Assembly (NCBI GenBank): GCA_963662355.1
Contig: OY759361.1
Location: 1,922,001 to 1,986,000, forward strand
Direction: 5' to 3'
DNA from: WTFY01 sp026713925
GTDB taxonomy: Bacteria > Pseudomonadota > Gammaproteobacteria > UBA4575
Length of the DNA: 64,000 nucleotides
Position numbers and translations under genes: made by a program. Shown piece by piece: positions 43,029 to 52,601 of this stretch (position 1 is the stretch's first letter; each line of letters begins with the position of its first letter). The notes beneath the pieces were generated by a model. The model made no database searches. It worked only from the letters and a program-made list of their open reading frames with translations, and was not told where the DNA came from.

Positions 43029-45402
43029 GGGCAAACCCCTGTATTTTCACCGGCGCAATGGCATCACCCAGCGTATCCATGTCGTGCGCACTTTTCTGTA
43101 TCCACACGCACTCCATGGGCAACGCCTCATCAAGCTGCAGTTCAAGCGCCATCTCCCGCCCCGCCTGCACCACCCGCACCGTGCGTTCACCCAGCACTCC
43201 GAGTTCGCGCGCCTGCTGTTCACACATTGCAATATGGGGCGGTCGAGCCAACAGGGTTTGCTGCAGGGAAGCCGCACGCCGCACGACATTGTCCACGGCA
43301 TACACCGGTGTATCCGACACCCGGTACACCCCTCCTGCACCCGGCTGCAGATTCACCTCCCCGAGTGCATACTGACTGCTCTGGAATCTGGTCTCCTGTG
43401 AGAACTGCTTCCTGATTTCTTCAAGAACCTGCTCGCAGGACCGATAGGAGAACCCTTCAAGGCCCAGGTTATTGGCCAGGACGCGCAACACGCGCCAGGC
43501 AGGTCTGGCCTGACCAGGCGCAGCTACGGCCCGCTCGACCGTCTGCCAGCGCCCTTCCGCATTCACATAGGTGCCTTCTGTTTCCGCAAAGGTCGCGACC
43601 GGAAGGATTACATCTGCATACTCCTTCATCGAGTCGGTGATATAGGATGAAAACACTACCACGCACTCGGCTTCATGCATCGCGTGCAGGGCAGCCGGTG
43701 CACTCGCAAAATCAAACTCCGGCTCCAGATTGAACAGCACGAAGACCTTGCGGGGCCGGGCAAGCATCCCGGCAGCATCCAGGCCCGGGTCCGAACCGGG
43801 AACGCCTGCAGGCAGGCGGTGCGGAAGCACGCCGCTCATCCAGGCACCGGCTGAATTCCCGGCCTGCGGGAGCATCCCGAAATTGGCATCGACATGGCTG
43901 GCAATGAAATTCCCCATGGCCCGCAGCGCAGAGGCCTGCGGGTGAGCTTCCGACATTGCACCCATGAGGATACTGGCAGCACCGGCCTGTTTCAGAAGGT
44001 CAAAAATGTACTGCGCAAAGGTGGAGGTTGATACCAGTTCGACCAGTTCCTGCAAGGCAGGCGGTAGCTGGCGCAGTGTGTCACCGGGCAGGCACTTTGC
44101 AATTTCTGCCAGCGCGCGCAACCAGTTCTGGGGGGCCAGGTTCCAGTTGACTTGCGAGGTAAAGAGGAAATCGAGCTCCCGTGGGTTCAGGGCCGCGACA
44201 TGGCAGCCCCTGGCGGTTGCCTTGCGCATGCGGTGAGCGATCATGGGCTGCTCGAAACGGATATCACAGCCTACAAGAAACACGGCATCGTTGTGCTCGA
44301 AGGATTCAATCGTCTGTCCCAGGTACGGAAACAGGGGCATGGAGGCCTGATCTGCAAAATCGGTCTGGCGGACACGATGATCAATGTTGTGGACACCCAG
44401 GCCACGGAACAGCTTCTGCAGCAGGTACAGTTCCTCCAGGGTGGCATGCGGTGCTGCCAGCACGCCGACCTGCTCGGCAGGATACTGTCCAATGTGCCTG
44501 GCCACCCTGGCCAGGCTGTCAGGCCAGTCACTGTCGTGCCATCTCCGGTCGCTCCTGACCAGAGGCAGCATGGCCCGGTCGGGCGTGTGCACACCCTCGT
44601 AGCTGAACCGGTCGCGGTCGGAAATCCAGGTCTCGTTCAGGGTGTCATTTTCCCGGGGCACCACACGCACCACCCTGTCGCGCAGCACGTGCAGGTAGAC
44701 ATTGGAGCCCACCCCGTCGTGCGGGGCCACCCCAGGCATTTGCAGCATCTCCCAGGAGCGGGCCTGCATGCGTGAAGGCTTGGCGTTCAGGGCCCCGACA
44801 GGACACACGTCAATTACATTTCCTGACAGCTCGGAACTGAGCGAGCGCTCGACAAAGGTACCGATCTCCATGAATTCGCTACGCCCGGTGGCACCCAGTT
44901 CACGAATGCCGGCAATTTCACTGCCAAACCGGACACAGCGCGTGCAGTGTATACAGCGAGTCATGTCGGTCGAAACCAGTGGTCCCAGGTCCTTGTCTGC
45001 CACCACGCGCTTTCTTTCAGTATACCGCGAAATATCCTTCCCGTACCCCATGGCCGTATCCTGCAGTTCACACTCGCCTCCCTGGTCACACACGGGGCAG
45101 TCAAGCGGGTGATTGATCAGCAGGAACTCCATCGTGCTTTTCTGGGCATCCAGTGCAGCCGGTGAATGGGTGTACACCTTCATGCCTTCTGCAACCGGAG
45201 TCGCACACGCGGGCAATGCCTTGGGTACCTTCTCGACTTCCACCATACACATGCGGCAATTGGCCGCCACCGAGAGCTTTTTGTGATAGCAAAAACGCGG
45301 AATACGGATGTCATACTGATCCGCCACCTCGATCAGCATGGCCCCTCTGGAGGCATATACCTCCCGGTCGTTGATAAACAGCTGAATGAGATTTTCAGAC
45401 AT
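43021..45402 (-). CDS. nuoG: NADH-quinone oxidoreductase subunit G
   Basis: A 793-residue iron-sulfur subunit. The N-terminus holds the 2Fe-2S site (CYHKKLSVAANCRMCMVEV), the HxxxC/CxxC region CPVCDQGGECELQD and the 4Fe-4S motif CIHCTRCVRF; the rest is a molybdopterin-oxidoreductase-like scaffold. The length is somewhat below that of Escherichia coli (about 910) but close to other gammaproteobacteria. It starts 18 bases after nuoF. Confidence 0.96.
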   Translation of the reverse strand: MSENLIQLFINDREVYASRGAMLIEVADQYDIRIPRFCYHKKLSVAANCRMCMVEVEKVPKALPACATPVAEGMKVYTHSPAALDAQKSTMEFLLINHPLDCPVCDQGGECELQDTAMGYGKDISRYTERKRVVADKDLGPLVSTDMTRCIHCTRCVRFGSEIAGIRELGATGRSEFMEIGTFVERSLSSELSGNVIDVCPVGALNAKPSRMQARSWEMLQMPGVAPHDGVGSNVYLHVLRDRVVRVVPRENDTLNETWISDRDRFSYEGVHTPDRAMLPLVRSDRRWHDSDWPDSLARVARHIGQYPAEQVGVLAAPHATLEELYLLQKLFRGLGVHNIDHRVRQTDFADQASMPLFPYLGQTIESFEHNDAVFLVGCDIRFEQPMIAHRMRKATARGCHVAALNPRELDFLFTSQVNWNLAPQNWLRALAEIAKCLPGDTLRQLPPALQELVELVSTSTFAQYIFDLLKQAGAASILMGAMSEAHPQASALRAMGNFIASHVDANFGMLPQAGNSAGAWMSGVLPHRLPAGVPGSDPGLDAAGMLARPRKVFVLFNLEPEFDFASAPAALHAMHEAECVVVFSSYITDSMKEYADVILPVATFAETEGTYVNAEGRWQTVERAVAAPGQARPAWRVLRVLANNLGLEGFSYRSCEQVLEEIRKQFSQETRFQSSQYALGEVNLQPGAGGVYRVSDTPVYAVDNVVRRAASLQQTLLARPPHIAMCEQQARELGVLGERTVRVVQAGREMALELQLDEALPMECVWIQKSAHDMDTLGDAIAPVKIQGFAHD

Positions 45403-45420
45403 CAGGGCCGGATCCTTGTT

Positions 45421-46725
45421 TCATGCCGCCCTGTTGCGGGAAGCCGGTTTGTCCAGCACACTGCACCCATGCTCGATGTAGTGGGCAAATTCATCCCGGT
45501 AGTGCCGGATGAAACTGCGCACCGGCATGGCCGCGGCATCCCCGAGCGCACAGATGGTCCTGCCTTCGATCTTGCGGGCTACGTCGTCGAGTTTCTCCAA
45601 GTCTTCCGGGTGGCCCTTGCCTTCTATGATGCGGCTGACCATCCGGTACAGCCAGCCGGTACCTTCCCGGCACGGCGTGCACTGACCACAGGACTCGGCA
45701 AAATAAAACCGCGAGATGCGCTGCAGAACCTTGACCATGTCCGTGGTGTCATCCATCACGATGACCGCACCCGACCCCAGCAGGGAACCAGCCTGGGCAA
45801 TGGATTCGTAGTCCATTCTGGTATCCAGCATGACCTCCCCCGGCAGAACAGGTACGGAGGAGCCGCCGGGTATCACCGCCTTGAGCGTGTGCCCGGAACG
45901 CACCCCGCCTGCCAGTTCGAGCAGTTCCGAGAAAGGTGTACCAAGCGGGATTTCAAAATTGCCCGGACGGTTTACGTGTCCGGAAACCGAAAAACACTTC
46001 GTTCCCCCGCTTTTCTCCACACCCATGGCCATGAACCACTCTGCGCCGTTGCGCAGGATACTGGGGACCGAGGCAAAGGTTTCGGTATTGTTGATCGTGG
46101 TGGGCTTGCCGTACAGGCCCCTGCTGGCAGGAAACGGCGGCTTGAACCTCGGCAGGCCCTTTTTCCCTTCCAGCGACTCCAGCAGGGCGGTCTCCTCGCC
46201 ACAGATGTAGGCCCCTGCACCCAGTGTATCGTGCAGATAGAAGGTAAAGTCCGTACCCAGTATGTTGTCACCCAGATACCCTGCCGAGTAGGCCTCGTTC
46301 AAGGCATCCGCAAACCGCATGTACGGTTCATCCAGGAACTCGCCGCGCACATAGTTGTACCCTACGGACGCCCCCATTGCATAGGCTGCAATGGCCATGC
46401 CCTCGATTACTGCATGCGGGTTGTACCGCAGGATATCGCGGTCCTTGCAGGTGCCCGGCTCGGATTCGTCCGAATTGCACACGACATAATTCTGCACACC
46501 CGTCTTGTGTGGCATGAAACTCCATTTCAGCCCGGTCGGGAACCCTGCCCCGCCGCGCCCTCTCAGACCGGATGCCTTGACCTGCTCGATGATATCGGCA
46601 GGCGGAATATTATCCTGCAGGATTTTCTCCCAGGCGGAATACCCGCCGAGACGGATATAATTTTCCAGTGTCCAGGGCTGGTCAAACTGCAGGGTTTCAA
46701 AACAGACGTTGTTCAGTTGCACCAT
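45421..46725 (-). CDS. nuoF: NADH-quinone oxidoreductase subunit F
   Basis: A 434-residue subunit with the NADH and FMN sites: GLRGRGGAGFPTGLKW, then GEETALLESLEGKKG, and the 4Fe-4S N3 ligands in ESCGQCTPCREG with a further downstream Cys (ICALGDAA). It is where electrons enter complex I. The ATG at 46725 leaves a 4-base gap after nuoE; an earlier in-frame start would overlap nuoE by 29 bases. Confidence 0.97.
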   Translation of the reverse strand: MVQLNNVCFETLQFDQPWTLENYIRLGGYSAWEKILQDNIPPADIIEQVKASGLRGRGGAGFPTGLKWSFMPHKTGVQNYVVCNSDESEPGTCKDRDILRYNPHAVIEGMAIAAYAMGASVGYNYVRGEFLDEPYMRFADALNEAYSAGYLGDNILGTDFTFYLHDTLGAGAYICGEETALLESLEGKKGLPRFKPPFPASRGLYGKPTTINNTETFASVPSILRNGAEWFMAMGVEKSGGTKCFSVSGHVNRPGNFEIPLGTPFSELLELAGGVRSGHTLKAVIPGGSSVPVLPGEVMLDTRMDYESIAQAGSLLGSGAVIVMDDTTDMVKVLQRISRFYFAESCGQCTPCREGTGWLYRMVSRIIEGKGHPEDLEKLDDVARKIEGRTICALGDAAAMPVRSFIRHYRDEFAHYIEHGCSVLDKPASRNRAA

Positions 46726-46729
46726 CTTC

Positions 46730-47227
46730 TCAATCCAGACCTTCCAGAATCCTGTCAACTTGCTCGACCGTCAGATTCTCCTGATACACATGATTGACCT
46801 GCATCACGGGTGCGGCGCAGCATGCAGCCAGGCACTCCTCCTCCCTTTTCAGGAAAAACTTGCCGTCCGGGGTGCTTTCGCCCAGCCCGATGCCAAGCCT
46901 GCTTTTCAGATGTTCTACGATTTCGTCTGCCCCGCACAGCATGCAGGACAGGTTCGTGCACACCGACAGGGTATGCCTGCCGACCGGTTCAAGCTCAAAC
47001 ATGGAATAGAACGAGGCGACTTCATACACGGCAATGGCCGGCATTTCCAGATAGCGGGCCACCGCATCCATCTTCTCCACCTGAAGGTATCCGTCCTCAT
47101 GTTGCAGGGCACGCAGGGCGCCCAGTATTGCGGATTGTTTCTGGTCCACCGGGTAGCGCGCCAGCCAGGAATCGATCTCCCCGCGCACATATTCAGACAA
47201 CACAGGCTGTGATGCGGGGTCTGTCAT
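46730..47227 (-). CDS. nuoE: NADH-quinone oxidoreductase subunit E
   Basis: A 165-residue thioredoxin-fold subunit with the 2Fe-2S cluster N1a: ligands in CTNLSC and in ECLAACC. YEVASFYSMF and GVMQVN-like blocks fit the family. Its ATG overlaps the nuoD stop by 4 bases. Confidence 0.96.
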   Translation of the reverse strand: MTDPASQPVLSEYVRGEIDSWLARYPVDQKQSAILGALRALQHEDGYLQVEKMDAVARYLEMPAIAVYEVASFYSMFELEPVGRHTLSVCTNLSCMLCGADEIVEHLKSRLGIGLGESTPDGKFFLKREEECLAACCAAPVMQVNHVYQENLTVEQVDRILEGLD

Positions 47228-48477
47228 CGGTCTATTTCTCCAAACACGATGTCTTGGGACCCGATGATCGCCACGACATCCGCCAGCATGTGTCCTCTTG
47301 ACATTTCGTCCAGTGCCGCCAAATGGGCGAATCCGGGCGCACGGATTTTCAGGCGGTACGGCTTGTTGGCGCCGTCCGACACCAGATAGATACCCAGTTC
47401 GCCCTTCGGGTGCTCAATAGCACAATAGACCTCGCCCTGCGGCAGGCAGTAGCCTTCCGTAAACAGCTTGAAATGATGGATAAGTTCTTCCATGCCCATT
47501 TTCATCTGTTCGCGCTCGGGTGGCGCAATCTTGTGATTATCCGTCATCACGGGTCCGGGATGGGTACGCAACCAGTCCACACATTGCCTGATGATCACAT
47601 TCGACTGGCGCATTTCCTCGATGCGCACCAGGTAGCGGTCATAGCAGTCCCCGTTGACCCCTACCGGAATCTGGAAATCCAGGTGTCTATAGACTTCGTA
47701 GGGCTGCTTGCGGCGCAGGTCCCATTCGATGCCTGAACCGCGTAACATGGGGCCGGTAAAACCCAGCTGCAGCGCCCTCTCCGGACTCACGATGCCAATG
47801 TCAACGGTGCGCTGCTTCCAGATCCGGTTCTCGGTGAGCAGGGTTTCATACTCGTCCACACAGGACGGGAACCTGTGTGTAAAGTCTTCGATGAAATCCA
47901 GCAGCGAACCGGTGCGCGCCCGGTTCAGGTTTTCGACTTCCTTTTTGTCGTGCCAGCGCGACTCCACGTATTTTGGCATTTCATCGGGCAAGTCACGATG
48001 CACCCCGCCTGGTCGGTAGTAGGTGGCATGCATGCGTGTGCCGGACACGGCCTCGTAGCAGTCCATCAGGTCCTCTCGCTCGCGAAAGGCATACAGGAAC
48101 ACGGTCATCGCACCGATATCCAGCGCATGCGCACCCAGCCACAGCAGATGATTGAGAATTCGGGTGATTTCATCGAACATGACGCGGATGTACTGTGCCC
48201 GTACGGGCGCCTGGATTTCGGCCAGCTTTTCGATGGCCAGCACATAGGCATGCTCGTTACACATCATGGACACGTAGTCGAGCCGGTCCATGTAACCGAT
48301 GCTGTGATTATACGGCTTGCTCTCGGCAAGCTTTTCTGTGGCGCGGTGCAGCAGGCCGATATGCGGGTCGGCATGCCGGACCACCTCACCTTCCATTTCC
48401 AGGACCAGTCTCAGGACACCGTGTGCCGCGGGATGCTGCGGCCCGAAATTCATGGTGTAGTTGCGCAACTCAGGCAT
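47224..48477 (-). CDS. nuoD: NADH-quinone oxidoreductase subunit D
   Basis: A 417-residue 49-kDa-type subunit lining the quinone site. FGPQHPAAHGVLRL, the GLLHRATEKL block, DRLDYVSMMCNEH (quinone Tyr in YMDRLDYVS) and the end SQDIVFGEIDR are typical. nuoC and nuoD are separate genes here. The ATG at 48477 overlaps the nuoC stop by 8 bases, arguing for that start over an upstream one. Confidence 0.97.
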   Translation of the reverse strand: MPELRNYTMNFGPQHPAAHGVLRLVLEMEGEVVRHADPHIGLLHRATEKLAESKPYNHSIGYMDRLDYVSMMCNEHAYVLAIEKLAEIQAPVRAQYIRVMFDEITRILNHLLWLGAHALDIGAMTVFLYAFREREDLMDCYEAVSGTRMHATYYRPGGVHRDLPDEMPKYVESRWHDKKEVENLNRARTGSLLDFIEDFTHRFPSCVDEYETLLTENRIWKQRTVDIGIVSPERALQLGFTGPMLRGSGIEWDLRRKQPYEVYRHLDFQIPVGVNGDCYDRYLVRIEEMRQSNVIIRQCVDWLRTHPGPVMTDNHKIAPPEREQMKMGMEELIHHFKLFTEGYCLPQGEVYCAIEHPKGELGIYLVSDGANKPYRLKIRAPGFAHLAALDEMSRGHMLADVVAIIGSQDIVFGEIDR

Positions 48478-49189
48478 CGTCTTCTTCCTGTTCAGCGGAT
48501 TCAAACCGATAATCGTCCCGGATCACCTTGGGCACACTGATTCTCGGCTCAATGGAAACCGGCTGGTAGATGACGCGTTTTTGCTGCGGGTCGTAGCGCA
48601 CCTCGACATGACCCACCAGGGGAAAGTCCTTGCGGAACGGATATCCGGTGAACCCGTAGTCGGTAAGCAGGCGGCGCAAGTCGGGATGACCCTCAAAAAT
48701 GATCCCGTAGAGGTCAAAGGCTTCCCGTTCGTACCAGTTTGCCGAGGACCATATGTCGCACATGGAGGGCAACATGGGCAGGGTATTGTCTTCGCAGAAT
48801 GCCTTGATGCGCAGCCGCTGGTTTCCGGATACGGAAAGCAGATGGTAGACGACCGCAAAGCGGGGCTCTTCCAGGGCCCTGGCCGGCGGTATATCCTCGA
48901 AAGTAAAGCGCCCGAAAGAGGCCTTCTGTGCACCGCGGCTGAATCCTGACGAGGTCGCCGATTCCGTGTTCCATTCACCCACCCCGAATTCCAGATAGTC
49001 AATTCCGGAGAGGTCGACAAGCTGTTCAAACCCGAAACCGGACGTGTCATGAAGCTGCGACATGACACCAGTGAGATCCTGTGCACTCACGGTCAGCGTG
49101 ATTTCCCCGTGATCAATATCCAAGGCCTGCAGCCGTGAGGTAAAGGCGCGCTGCAGGTCAGTGCCGAATTGACGGATGCGGTCCTCCAT
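48470..49189 (-). CDS. nuoC: NADH-quinone oxidoreductase subunit C
   Basis: A 239-residue 30-kDa-type subunit. FAVVYHLLSVSGNQRLRIK, WYEREAFDLYGIIFEGHPDLRRLLTDYGF and the YEP-like C-terminal region are conserved. The ATG at 49189 follows nuoB by 11 bases; the frame stays open for 69 codons upstream only because it overlaps nuoB in another frame. Confidence 0.96.
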   Translation of the reverse strand: MEDRIRQFGTDLQRAFTSRLQALDIDHGEITLTVSAQDLTGVMSQLHDTSGFGFEQLVDLSGIDYLEFGVGEWNTESATSSGFSRGAQKASFGRFTFEDIPPARALEEPRFAVVYHLLSVSGNQRLRIKAFCEDNTLPMLPSMCDIWSSANWYEREAFDLYGIIFEGHPDLRRLLTDYGFTGYPFRKDFPLVGHVEVRYDPQQKRVIYQPVSIEPRISVPKVIRDDYRFESAEQEEDDA

Positions 49190-49200
49190 GATGGCCGGGC

Positions 49201-49677
49201 CTAACGGGCAATGGTGCTGGTCTGGCGGATCTTGTTCTGCAACTGAAGAATGCCGTACAGCAGTGCTTCCGCGGTGGGTGGGCAACCCGGAACGTAGACA
49301 TCGACCGGTACAATCCGGTCGCATCCCCTGACTACGGAATAGGAATAATGATAGTAGCCTCCGCCATTCGCGCATGACCCCATGGATATCACCCATTTCG
49401 GCTCTGCCATCTGGTCATACACCTTGCGCAGCGCCGGGGCCATCTTGTTTACCAAGGTTCCTGCCACGATCATGACATCCGACTGCCTCGGACTGGGCCG
49501 GAACATGACACCGAAACGATCCAGGTCATACCGTGCAGCACCTGCATGCATCATTTCCACAGCACAGCAGGCCAGTCCAAAGGTTACCGGCCACAGGGAG
49601 CCGGTCCTCGCCCAGTTGATGAGGTCGTCCAGCCGGGTCGTGACAAACCCCTGTTCGAGATACCCTTCTATTCCCAT
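49201..49677 (-). CDS. nuoB: NADH-quinone oxidoreductase subunit B
   Basis: A 158-residue subunit carrying cluster N2, the last iron-sulfur centre before quinone. All four ligands are visible: tandem Cys in GLACCAVEMM, Cys in GSCANGGGYY and Cys in PGCPPTAEAL. Length normal. It is 75 bases after nuoA. Confidence 0.97.
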   Translation of the reverse strand: MGIEGYLEQGFVTTRLDDLINWARTGSLWPVTFGLACCAVEMMHAGAARYDLDRFGVMFRPSPRQSDVMIVAGTLVNKMAPALRKVYDQMAEPKWVISMGSCANGGGYYHYSYSVVRGCDRIVPVDVYVPGCPPTAEALLYGILQLQNKIRQTSTIAR

Positions 49678-49752
49678 GAGATGCTTATACCCCTATACCG
49701 GACTCCCGTAACTGTTTCTATCGCCCATGCTCCACACACCTCCGGCACCGCC

Positions 49753-50109
49753 TCAATCCCAGTCCAGGGCCCCTTTTTTCCACTCATAGACAAATCCTAC
49801 GGTAAGCACAACAAGGAATACCGCCATGGCAATAAAGCCTACAAGCCCGACTTCACGGATGGCCACCGCCCAGGGAAACAGGAAGGCAATCTCCAGGTCA
49901 AATATGATGAACAGGATGGCCACCAGGTAATACCGCACATCAAACTGCATCCTGGCATCCTCAAAGGCCTCAAATCCGCATTCATAGGGTGAGTCTTTCG
50001 CATCATCCCGGGTGCGGGGACCGAGTACCATCCCCATTGCCGTCGGAACCAGTGCCATGATGGCAGCCAGCACAATAAATATGAGAACAGGGAGATAGTT
50101 TTCGAGCAT
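49753..50109 (-). CDS. nuoA: NADH-quinone oxidoreductase subunit A
   Basis: A 118-residue three-helix membrane subunit. KDSPYECGFEAFEDARMQFDVRYYL (in part ECGFE with the reactive-state Cys) and FIIFDLEIAFLFPWAV (Asp and Glu) are diagnostic. The ATG at 50109 is used. It is the first gene of the nuo operon; secG and tpiA, which often precede it in gammaproteobacteria, are not here. Confidence 0.96.
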   Translation of the reverse strand: MLENYLPVLIFIVLAAIMALVPTAMGMVLGPRTRDDAKDSPYECGFEAFEDARMQFDVRYYLVAILFIIFDLEIAFLFPWAVAIREVGLVGFIAMAVFLVVLTVGFVYEWKKGALDWD

Positions 50110-50793
50110 TACCAAATGTTCCCCTATTTCAATGGTCCGCAGTATCCGGATTCATCATACGCCCGCGTGCACGAGCATTCCCGGACAGGGTGCAATGTAC
50201 CATTGTATCTGAATTCGAACGCCAGGGAGCCCCATATCTTCGCGCACACCACACTTTGGACACTGCCGGGAACCGGACCCAAACCCATATGCTACTGTTT
50301 TTCATGTATGAATAGACTTCGTTTTCAATCGTATTTAATTATGCGGGCATAAGTAGAGAGGGACCTATGTAGCAAGATCACAAGCACTGAAAAAGTATCA
50401 CTTCCTGTCCCGTCACCACTTCTGGCCCAGTTCCTCATTAGTAGGCTCTTGGTTTCGCTTCTGCGCCATGCAGTTCCCGGGGCCTGCTGTGCCGGCCAAG
50501 GCATAGTCCCTGCACGTCAGAAATAGGAATTGCCGGACCGGCACAATTCCCGGCACCATTGAACCCCAGTACGGGACAACATCCCGTATAAATCCAGCTG
50601 GACACCAGTCCAGAAGCGCCTGCCTGTACGGGCGCGAAAGTGAAGGGGCCTCGTGCAATACCGGAGTACGCACCAGCGTGCAACCGACCAGTACCTCAAG
50701 CCCCAAACAGACCTGATGAACCGGACCCGCCTTGGGCGGACAGGCAGTCTGTATGCTATCATGGGGTATCGAACAACAACCTCGAGCAGCCCT
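50110..50793. other. 684-base intergenic region upstream of nuoA and the truncated haemoglobin
   Basis: A divergent spacer that must hold the nuo promoter. I find no clear tRNA, repeat or RNA gene. Several overlapping open frames of 80-100 codons on the minus strand (50413-50804) look like chance in G+C-rich sequence. The only regulatory site I can support is the extended -10 for the haemoglobin at 50754-50762. Confidence 0.5.
50754..50762 (+). promoter_or_regulatory. Extended -10 promoter for the truncated haemoglobin
   Basis: TGC-TATCAT, an extended -10 box, lies 32 bases before the ATG. A poor -35 (TTGGGC, 19 bases upstream) is compatible with an extended -10 promoter. Confidence 0.4.
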
Positions 50794-51162
50794 ATGAACC
50801 CCACATTATTTGAGAAGATCGGAGGACAGGAAACTGTAGAGAAGGCCTCTCATTTCCTGTATGTCCACATATTGCAGGATGAACATATCAAGCATTTTTT
50901 TGAAGGTATCGATATCGAGAAACAGCAACGCAAAATGAGTGCCTTTCTGACCTACATATTTGGTGGGCCATCCCTTTACATCGGCAAGGACATGCGTCGC
51001 GCGCACAAAAATGCTGTTGGAGACGGTCTGGGCGACAGTCATGTCGATTCCATGATGGAGTGCGTGAGAAAAGCGTTGTCCGATGTGCAGGTTGATGAGG
51101 AATCCATTGAAGAAGTGATCAAGACCATCGAAACGCATCGTGACGATGTACTGGGTAGGTGA
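50794..51162 (+). CDS. Group I truncated haemoglobin
   Basis: A 122-residue two-over-two globin. The family pattern LFEKIGGQETVEK, distal-side Tyr23 at B10, FLTYIFGGPSLYIGKDMRRAH with proximal His71, and DSHVDSMMECVRKAL are all present. These proteins bind O2 and NO and in several bacteria detoxify NO or help respiration. The ATG at 50794 gives the right length; upstream in-frame sequence is the promoter region. It is 235 bases before the next gene and may be separately transcribed. Confidence 0.93.
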   Translation: MNPTLFEKIGGQETVEKASHFLYVHILQDEHIKHFFEGIDIEKQQRKMSAFLTYIFGGPSLYIGKDMRRAHKNAVGDGLGDSHVDSMMECVRKALSDVQVDEESIEEVIKTIETHRDDVLGR

Positions 51163-51397
51163 TCCGGAAAATTAACCGCTGAGCGTTTAAGCGTATAGGG
51201 TGCTGCCCAAGCGCTCATGTCCTGAGCTATGACAGGACAAAATAATCGGGGCTTTGCGACGCATGTACCCTGCAGATATTCACCTACGCCGTTTCACAGC
51301 ACGTGCACGTTCGGGCGAGCCGCTGCAAGAACCGGACATTCCTGCCAGGCTGTTTGCTATGAACCATTGAATCAGTGGTGCTTCAAGTAGGTACACC

Positions 51398-52582
51398 ATG
51401 CGAAAACTTGTCATCGGCCTTCTTGCTCTGTTTCGACGGATTTCTCTTTTCATCTGGAAGATACGTGGCAAGACGGAAGATGATGCGGCTGCACAGCGGG
51501 TAGTCAGTGGAGTGTCCTGGAGTGAGTTCTGCGATTCGCTTAAAGCCGCAGGCGCCGCATTGCAGTTTCCCGGTGCGCCGCGAGACCCGTTCAGTCAGGC
51601 AGAAGGCTATCGATATCTGAGCCGCATCACCCGTGCAGGCCTGATGGCATTCATTGAACACGCCGATGCGAAGGCACCTGTACTGCACCGCGTGGTCAAC
51701 GAGTTCACCAAACTCGGAGCAGACAACCCTGATAATTTCTATCAGACGGCCGCGCTGGACGGGAACTGTGAATACAGGATCATCGGGCGGCGCAACTCCA
51801 TCGCGTACCTGAGTTTTGGCACCCAGTCCGGCAATTACGGGCAAGGCAGCGGTTTGCCTCCCACCGGTCACATAGAATCCGACCAGATAGAAATGGACGA
51901 GGACGGATCTTTCGAACTGGTGCTCAGCCGTCGTCCGCAAGCCAGGAACTGGCTCCCCATGAAACCTGAAACAGGAACCCTGGTAGTGCGCCAGACTTTC
52001 CTTGACCGGGAATCGGAGATTCCCGCCGAACTGCACATCGAACGCATCAACTGCCCCGAGGATGAGCGCCGCCCCGCTCCACTCACCCCAAGACAGTTTG
52101 ACGAAGGATTACAGAAAGCGAGTGCTTTGGTGGCAGGTGCACCATTACTGTTCGCCAAATGGGCGCGTGATTTCCAGAAACACAGCAACGAACTGCCCAT
52201 GTTCGATCCGGACGTATCACTGAATGCCGGAGGAGATCCCAACATCGCCTACTACCACAGCCACTGGGCGGTTGCACGTAACGAGGCTCTGCTGATAGAG
52301 GTCATGCCTCCGGAATGCGAATACTGGAACTTCCAGTTGAACAATTACTGGATGGAATCCCTGGACTATCTCCATCACAGGATCCACACCAACAAACATC
52401 TGGCCCAGTACGAAGACGACCATTCCGTGCGACTGATCGTGGCGCATGAAAATCCCGGCCATCCTAACTGGATCGAAACAGCCGGGCACTTCTTCGGCAC
52501 CATGTGTTTTCGATGGGTACGGGCCACAGAACACCCCCAGCCCCGGACTCGACTGGTCAAGTTAAGCAGCCTGCAGAATTAG
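51398..52582 (+). CDS. DUF1214 domain protein
   Basis: A 394-residue protein with a hydrophobic or amphipathic N-terminus (residues 3-22), a middle part of unknown fold and a C-terminal DUF1214 domain (about residues 270-375: YHSHWAVARNEALLIEVMPPE, YWNFQLNNYWMESLDY, ENPGHPNWIETAGH). DUF1214 proteins often occur with DUF1254, absent here, and have no firmly established activity. It starts what looks like a five-gene operon with a sulfotransferase, two dehydrogenases and an SRPBCC protein; the gap to the next gene is 19 bases. Confidence 0.85.
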   Translation: MRKLVIGLLALFRRISLFIWKIRGKTEDDAAAQRVVSGVSWSEFCDSLKAAGAALQFPGAPRDPFSQAEGYRYLSRITRAGLMAFIEHADAKAPVLHRVVNEFTKLGADNPDNFYQTAALDGNCEYRIIGRRNSIAYLSFGTQSGNYGQGSGLPPTGHIESDQIEMDEDGSFELVLSRRPQARNWLPMKPETGTLVVRQTFLDRESEIPAELHIERINCPEDERRPAPLTPRQFDEGLQKASALVAGAPLLFAKWARDFQKHSNELPMFDPDVSLNAGGDPNIAYYHSHWAVARNEALLIEVMPPECEYWNFQLNNYWMESLDYLHHRIHTNKHLAQYEDDHSVRLIVAHENPGHPNWIETAGHFFGTMCFRWVRATEHPQPRTRLVKLSSLQN

Positions 52583-52601
52583 CGGGAACACGGGAATTGC
52601 C

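Noticed and set aside
45166..46797. A 543-codon open frame on the plus strand opposite nuoF and nuoG
   Set aside because: It lies fully antisense to two well-conserved genes in G+C-rich DNA; its translation shows no known domain and only low-complexity His, Gly and Arg.
50413..50804. Overlapping frames of 81-97 codons upstream of nuoA
   Set aside because: Three overlapping frames in one place, no ribosome-binding site and no family; most likely chance.
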